DNA of 20,889 nucleotides, taken from assembly GCA_020056865.1 (NCBI GenBank), contig JAGVGX010000105.1, positions 1 to 20,889 on the forward strand. Direction: 5' to 3'. A model generated the notes under the pieces. The model searched no databases and had not been told where the DNA came from. It saw only the letters and a list, made by a program, of their open reading frames with translations. The position numbers and the translations under genes are program-made. Numbering within the stretch: position 1 is the first letter of the stretch; each line of letters opens with the position of its first letter. Positions 17,241 to 20,889 of the stretch are shown here, one piece after another. Source of the stretch: Desulfobacterales bacterium (lineage in GTDB: Bacteria > Desulfobacterota > Desulfobacteria > Desulfobacterales > BuS5).

Positions 17241-17653
17241 TATTCATCACCTCTTGTTATAAACCTTGTTTTTACAGCCAGCTTGTGCGCAGCAAGCCGA
17301 AGTGCTTCTTGTGCCAATGCAGTTGGGATCCCTTCCATTTCATAGAGAATTTTCCCTGGGCGAATAACTGCTACCCAGCCTTCAGGAGCACCTTTACCCT
17401 TTCCCATCCTGACCTCAGCAGGCTTTTTTGTTATGGGCTTATCTGGAAATACTCTAATCCATATTTTGCCGCCTCGTTTCACATGCCTGGTCATTGCAAT
17501 ACGTGCAGCCTCTATCTGCCTGGCACTTATTGTCCCACACTCAATCGCCTGCAATCCATAATCTCCATAATTTAAATTGCAACCTCTGCGTGCCACGCCC
17601 TTCATCCTGCCCTTTTGCTGCTTTCTAAATTTTACTTTTTTAGGGCTAAGCAT
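17240..17653 (-). CDS. rplP: 50S ribosomal protein L16
   Basis: Large-subunit protein near the A-site tRNA elbow. The 137 residues begin [19 protein letters not shown] and contain [60 protein letters not shown] and [13 protein letters not shown], all typical of bacterial L16. The ATG at 17653 is 14 nt after rpsC, and the stop overlaps the rpmC start by one base. Confidence 0.98.
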   Translation of the reverse strand: MLSPKKVKFRKQQKGRMKGVARRGCNLNYGDYGLQAIECGTISARQIEAARIAMTRHVKRGGKIWIRVFPDKPITKKPAEVRMGKGKGAPEGWVAVIRPGKILYEMEGIPTALAQEALRLAAHKLAVKTRFITRGDE

Positions 17654-17667
17654 AACTATATCTCCTA

Positions 17668-18324
17668 CTATTCATTAATCGCAACCTGCATCTCACCCTT
17701 TTTTAAAATCTCACCTTTAAATATGAACACTTTTACACCAATAATACCATAGGTGGTTAGAGCTTCTGCAAAACCATAATCAATATCAGCCCTTAACGTA
17801 TGAAGCGGCACTCTTCCCTCCTTGTAACATTCCGTTCGAGCCATTTCAGCGCCCCCGAGTCGTCCTGCACAAATAACCTTTATCCCTTCTGCACCAAATC
17901 TCATTGCTGACTGAATACCCCTTTTCATAGCTCGACGAAATGCTACTCTACGTGCAAGCTGAAGAGCTATACTTTCCGAAACAAGCTGCGCATCGGTTTC
18001 TGGTTTTTTAACCTCCTGAACATCAATAACCACTTCCTGAGATATCATTTTCTCCAGTTCGTTCTTAAGTTCCGATATTTCAGCGCCTTTTTTGCCTATA
18101 ACAATTCCGGGGCGTGACGTATAAAGACGTAGTCTTATTCGTTTGGAAGATCTTTCTATCTCAACTCTCGCTATCCCTGCATGGTAAAGTTTCTTTTTTA
18201 TAAACTTTCTGACATTATAATCTTCAAGTACATAGTCTGAATATTTTTTACCGGCATACCATTTTGACTCCCAAGTTTTTATAATACCTAATCTTAAACT
18301 TGTTGGATTTACTTTTTGGCCCAA
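17668..18324 (-). CDS. rpsC: 30S ribosomal protein S3
   Basis: Head protein at the mRNA entrance with helicase-related function. The 218-residue reading begins at the conserved (M)[13 protein letters not shown] and carries the type II KH motif [45 protein letters not shown] and the C-domain [30 protein letters not shown]. An open frame continues 11 codons further to a TTG at 18357, but that stretch overlaps rplV and is not S3-like. I chose the TTG at 18324 because AAGGGGG sits 7 nt before it and it restores the family's N-terminus. Gaps are 16 nt to rplV and 14 nt to rplP. Confidence 0.95.
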   Translation of the reverse strand: MGQKVNPTSLRLGIIKTWESKWYAGKKYSDYVLEDYNVRKFIKKKLYHAGIARVEIERSSKRIRLRLYTSRPGIVIGKKGAEISELKNELEKMISQEVVIDVQEVKKPETDAQLVSESIALQLARRVAFRRAMKRGIQSAMRFGAEGIKVICAGRLGGAEMARTECYKEGRVPLHTLRADIDYGFAEALTTYGIIGVKVFIFKGEILKKGEMQVAINE

Positions 18325-18340
18325 GCGTTTACCCCCTTTT

Positions 18341-18679
18341 TCATGCCTTATCTCCAAACAGGGTGACTGTAATATGAGACGATCGTTTTAAAATTCTCGC
18401 CCCTCTCCCACGAGCCCTTGCCCTGAAACGTTTAAGCGTCGGCCCCTGATCTGCAGTAATATTTTTAATAATCAAAGAATCCACATCCATATCATGATTT
18501 TGATCTGCATTTGCAACAGCACTGTGAACCACCTTTTTAACAAGCTGAGCTGCTTTCTGTGGCATAAATTTTAGCATATCAAGACCTGTTTCAACCTGTT
18601 TTCCCTTCACCGCATCTATGAGCTTGCGTACTTTCTGTGAAGAAATCCTCACATATTTTGCTGTAGCTTTGACCTCCAT
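18341..18679 (-). CDS. rplV: 50S ribosomal protein L22
   Basis: Large-subunit protein whose long hairpin lines the exit tunnel. The 112 residues include [79 protein letters not shown], covering the core and the tunnel beta-hairpin tip. The length is standard. The ATG at 18679 is 49 nt after rpsS and the stop is 16 nt before the rpsC start. Confidence 0.98.
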   Translation of the reverse strand: MEVKATAKYVRISSQKVRKLIDAVKGKQVETGLDMLKFMPQKAAQLVKKVVHSAVANADQNHDMDVDSLIIKNITADQGPTLKRFRARARGRGARILKRSSHITVTLFGDKA

Positions 18680-18728
18680 TATTATCTATCCTTTTTTCAA
18701 CTATATTTCTTAATATATAAAAACAAGG

Positions 18729-19010
18729 TTACTTTCTTATTTTTGATTTTCTATCTCCGGCATGACCGAAAAAAACTCTTGTGGGTGAAAACTCGCCCAG
18801 TTTATGCCCAACCATATCCTCTGAAATAAAAACCGGAATAAATTTTTTACCGTTATGTACTGCCAGAGTAATGCCTACCATATCTGGAATAATAGTTGAC
18901 CGCCTTGACCATGTTTTAATAATTTTATTGCTTTTTGATTTTTGGGCTACTTCAACTTTACCTAATAATTTTAAATCAATATAAGGACCTTTTTTCAGCG
19001 ACCTAGGCAT
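18729..19010 (-). CDS. rpsS: 30S ribosomal protein S19
   Basis: Head protein that forms a complex with S13 near the A-site tRNA. The 93 residues begin [19 protein letters not shown] and contain [46 protein letters not shown], diagnostic of S19. The ATG at 19010 has a GGGGG Shine-Dalgarno 5 nt upstream, itself directly after a small hairpin. Gaps are 64 nt to rplB and 49 nt to rplV. Confidence 0.98.
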   Translation of the reverse strand: MPRSLKKGPYIDLKLLGKVEVAQKSKSNKIIKTWSRRSTIIPDMVGITLAVHNGKKFIPVFISEDMVGHKLGEFSPTRVFFGHAGDRKSKIRK

Positions 19011-19020
19011 AATTTCCCCC

Positions 19021-19044
19021 GGGTTATTTCTTTAATATTAACCC
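19021..19044 (-). promoter_or_regulatory. Small hairpin abutting the rpsS ribosome binding site
   Basis: In the minus-strand transcript GGGTTA (19044-19039) pairs perfectly with TAACCC (19026-19021) across a 12-nt AT-rich loop. The GGGGG Shine-Dalgarno (19020-19016) follows at once. The CCC of the stem could alternatively pair with the Shine-Dalgarno G run, so the hairpin may keep the ribosome binding site free. There is no T run, so it is not an intrinsic terminator. Confidence 0.35.
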
Positions 19045-19074
19045 TTAACTTACAATACGTTTTAATTTTTAAAC

Positions 19075-19899
19075 TTATTTTTTTCGTTTTTTAACAATAA
19101 AACGATCACTTTTCTTTTTGTTACGCGTCTTATATCCTTTGGAGGGAATACCCCATGGGCTGCATGGATGCCGCCCGCCGGAAGATCTTCCTTCACCCCC
19201 ACCCATAGGATGATCAACAGGATTCATCGCAACTCCTCTTACCTTTGGACGTCTTCCGATCCAGCGTGCCCTTCCTGCTTTTCCTATGGAAATATTCTCG
19301 TGAGAAACATTCCCGATCTGTCCGATTGTAGCAAAACAATCAAGAAGTACCATGCGTACCTCACCTGAAGGAAGTTTCACCTGAGCATAACGGGTTTCCT
19401 TTGCCATTAATTGAGCATATGTGCCGGCACTTCTGACAATCTGACCGCCTTTGCCAATTCGCAATTCAATATTATGGATATATGTACCCAGAGGTATATT
19501 TTTTAAAGGAAGCGAGTTGCCTGGCTTAATATCCGCATCAGGTCCCGAGAGCACCTGATCTCCAACTGTCAACTGGTTAGGAGCAAGAATATATCGTTTT
19601 TCACCATCAGTATAATGAAGAAGCGCAATTCTTGCAGACCTGTTAGGATCATACTCTATGGTAGCCACTTTAGCGGGGATACCGACCTTGTTTCTTTTAA
19701 AGTCAATAATTCTGTAATGTCGTTTTTGCTCACCACCTCGATGCCTTGCCGTAATTCGACCATTTGAATTGCGTCCGCCATTTTTTTTAATTGGTTTTAA
19801 TAGGCTTTTTTCCGGACTGGTTGACGTGATGTCATCAAATGTTGAATATGACTGAAATCTTCTCCCCGGTGATGTTGGTTTTACTCGCTTTACCGCCAT
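19075..19899 (-). CDS. rplB: 50S ribosomal protein L2
   Basis: One of the largest and most conserved 50S proteins, needed for subunit association and close to the peptidyl transferase centre. The 274 residues include [63 protein letters not shown] and the C-terminal [15 protein letters not shown]. His230, equivalent to the conserved His229 of mature E. coli L2, is kept. The next His of the common HPHGGG motif is Met232 here, a variant I believe also occurs in related groups. The ATG at 19899 is 43 nt after rplW; rpsS follows after 64 nt. Confidence 0.98.
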   Translation of the reverse strand: MAVKRVKPTSPGRRFQSYSTFDDITSTSPEKSLLKPIKKNGGRNSNGRITARHRGGEQKRHYRIIDFKRNKVGIPAKVATIEYDPNRSARIALLHYTDGEKRYILAPNQLTVGDQVLSGPDADIKPGNSLPLKNIPLGTYIHNIELRIGKGGQIVRSAGTYAQLMAKETRYAQVKLPSGEVRMVLLDCFATIGQIGNVSHENISIGKAGRARWIGRRPKVRGVAMNPVDHPMGGGEGRSSGGRHPCSPWGIPSKGYKTRNKKKSDRFIVKKRKK

Positions 19900-19942
19900 G
19901 ACACTCCCTATCTATGGATTATCCGTAAAATATCGATTTTGA

Positions 19943-20230
19943 TTAAACACCATCAAAAAAATCTATTCGTTGTTTGGGCCCTAATTTGACAATCGCTTTT
20001 TTTATATCTTTTCGCTTTCCCAGAATCCGGCCTCTTCTTTTAATCTTGCCTTTAACTTGAATGGTTCTCACATCAACAACGCTGACTTTAAAAATACGCT
20101 CTACAGCTCTTTTAATTTCAATTCTATTGGCGCCACGTTGCACTTCAAATGTAATCTGATTGTATGATTCTTTCTGCAGGGTTGACTTTTCTGTTATTAT
20201 AGGTCGTATAATCGTATCGTAACCAATCAT
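19943..20230 (-). CDS. rplW: 50S ribosomal protein L23
   Basis: Exit-tunnel protein that docks trigger factor and the signal recognition particle. The 95 residues include [72 protein letters not shown], typical of L23. The ATG at 20230 overlaps the rplD stop in an ATGA, so translation is probably coupled. rplB follows after 43 nt. Confidence 0.98.
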   Translation of the reverse strand: MIGYDTIIRPIITEKSTLQKESYNQITFEVQRGANRIEIKRAVERIFKVSVVDVRTIQVKGKIKRRGRILGKRKDIKKAIVKLGPKQRIDFFDGV

Positions 20231-20850
20231 GAAAGAAGTCTCCCTTCAATTTTTTTTATCGAATCTGCAAGCAGTATCAGTTTATTATACTTAAGTATAT
20301 CGTATACATTTAAACCATCGCACCTAAGAATTTTTATATTCGGAACATTCTTTGCAGACTTTTCAACATTTACATTCTTTTGATCTGTTATTATAAGCGC
20401 CTTATCAATATTCAATGCTTTGATAATATCAACAAAAAGTCTGGTCTTAACCATTTCTAATTCAAGCATGTCAAGAATAATGATATCGCTACTTTTAAGT
20501 TTGCTGCTCAATGCCATTTTAAGGGCAAGCTTTCTGATTTTCTTAGGAACTTTGTACGCATATGACCTTATATCAGGTCCAAAAACAGATCCGCCACCTC
20601 TTAATAAAGGCGACTTTATATCACCACGACGCGCACGACCGGTCCCTTTCTGCTTATACGGTTTAGCACCGGTTCCCGCAACATCACTCCGATGTTTAAC
20701 TGATGCACTTCCTGCCCGTTTGCTCGCAAGCTGCGCCTTAACAACCTCGTGCAGAACACTGATTTTTACCGGGACATCAAAAATAACTCCAGGCAAATCG
20801 ATTTCTGATACTTTTTCTGCTTTTGTATTTAAAACATCTACTACAGCCAT
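20227..20850 (-). CDS. rplD: 50S ribosomal protein L4
   Basis: Large-subunit protein with a loop in the exit tunnel; in E. coli it represses the S10 operon by attenuation. The 207 residues are full length, with the tunnel loop region [41 protein letters not shown] and the [19 protein letters not shown] helix. The last part (from about residue 125) is the usual less conserved half. The ATG at 20850 leaves 39 bases to the right window edge, where rplC would be expected. The stop overlaps the rplW start by 4 nt. Confidence 0.97.
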   Translation of the reverse strand: MAVVDVLNTKAEKVSEIDLPGVIFDVPVKISVLHEVVKAQLASKRAGSASVKHRSDVAGTGAKPYKQKGTGRARRGDIKSPLLRGGGSVFGPDIRSYAYKVPKKIRKLALKMALSSKLKSSDIIILDMLELEMVKTRLFVDIIKALNIDKALIITDQKNVNVEKSAKNVPNIKILRCDGLNVYDILKYNKLILLADSIKKIEGRLLS

Positions 20851-20889
20851 ATTTCACTCGTCTTTAACTCGTATGAATAATGAGTAACA

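Noticed and set aside
16744..17262. Plus-strand open frame of 172 codons
   Set aside because: Lies fully antisense to rpsQ, rpmC and part of rplP, which are certain genes; the product is a Phe, Ser and Asn rich shadow.
18325..18357. Eleven-codon N-terminal extension of rpsC from a TTG at 18357
   Set aside because: It overlaps the rplV end, lacks similarity to S3 and lacks a good ribosome binding site, unlike the TTG at 18324.
20420..20887. Plus-strand open frame of 155 codons
   Set aside because: Antisense to rplD, with no recognisable domain.
20851..20889. Possible 3' end of rplC at the right edge
   Set aside because: Gene order predicts rplC here, but none of the three frames of these 39 bases shows a recognisable L3 ending, so they may be only spacer.
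1..20889. CRISPR arrays, tRNA or rRNA genes, insertion sequences, phage or defence genes
   Set aside because: Scanned for by eye on both strands; no repeat-spacer pattern, cloverleaf, transposase or integrase-like protein was found, and nearly all the DNA is taken up by housekeeping genes.

Overview
Every gene I can support in this window lies on the minus strand, so the window reads from right to left. The DNA is AT-rich by eye. It holds most of a bacterial S10-spc-alpha ribosomal protein supercluster, then a shorter run of housekeeping genes. The gene order, the zinc-type S4, S14, L24 and L36, the [10 protein letters not shown] form of L2 and the general look of the proteins fit an anaerobic Desulfobacterota (former Deltaproteobacteria) chromosome, perhaps Desulfobacterales. 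That placement is inference from resemblance, not a search result.

Right part (about 20850 down to 7749), in transcription order: rplD, rplW, rplB, rpsS, rplV, rpsC, rplP, rpmC, rpsQ, rplN, rplX, rplE, rpsN, rpsH, rplF, rplR, rpsE, rpmD, rplO, secY, infA, rpmJ, rpsM, rpsK, rpsD, rpoA, rplQ. These genes supply ribosomal proteins, the SecY translocon channel, initiation factor IF-1 and the RNA polymerase alpha subunit. Most junctions are short gaps or small overlaps. Two spacers are long: rpsN-rpsH (119 nt) and rpsK-rpsD (199 nt). The second holds a candidate -10 box and an inverted repeat with two competing pairings. adk and map, often found between secY and infA, are absent. Five small-subunit genes (rpsC, rpsN, rpsE, rpsM, rpsD) are best read with TTG starts behind strong Shine-Dalgarno sequences. 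The cluster ends at a clear intrinsic terminator at about 7686-7724.

Left part (7435 down to 1): an AI-2E/PerM family membrane protein, gyrA, gpsA, radC, a small four-cysteine protein of unknown function, pgk, and a TVP38/TMEM64 (VTT/DedA-like) membrane protein cut by the left edge. Gaps are 5-52 nt, so this is probably one transcription unit. A good sigma70-type promoter (TTGACA, 17-nt spacer, TTTAAT) sits at 7544-7572.

No tRNA, rRNA, CRISPR array, insertion sequence or phage gene was seen. No dramatic new system is visible. The items most worth a second look are the TTG-start pattern confined to 30S genes, the rpsD leader structure, the small four-cysteine protein with its triplicated 12-bp upstream repeat, and the duplicated TTTTGACA element near the second promoter.
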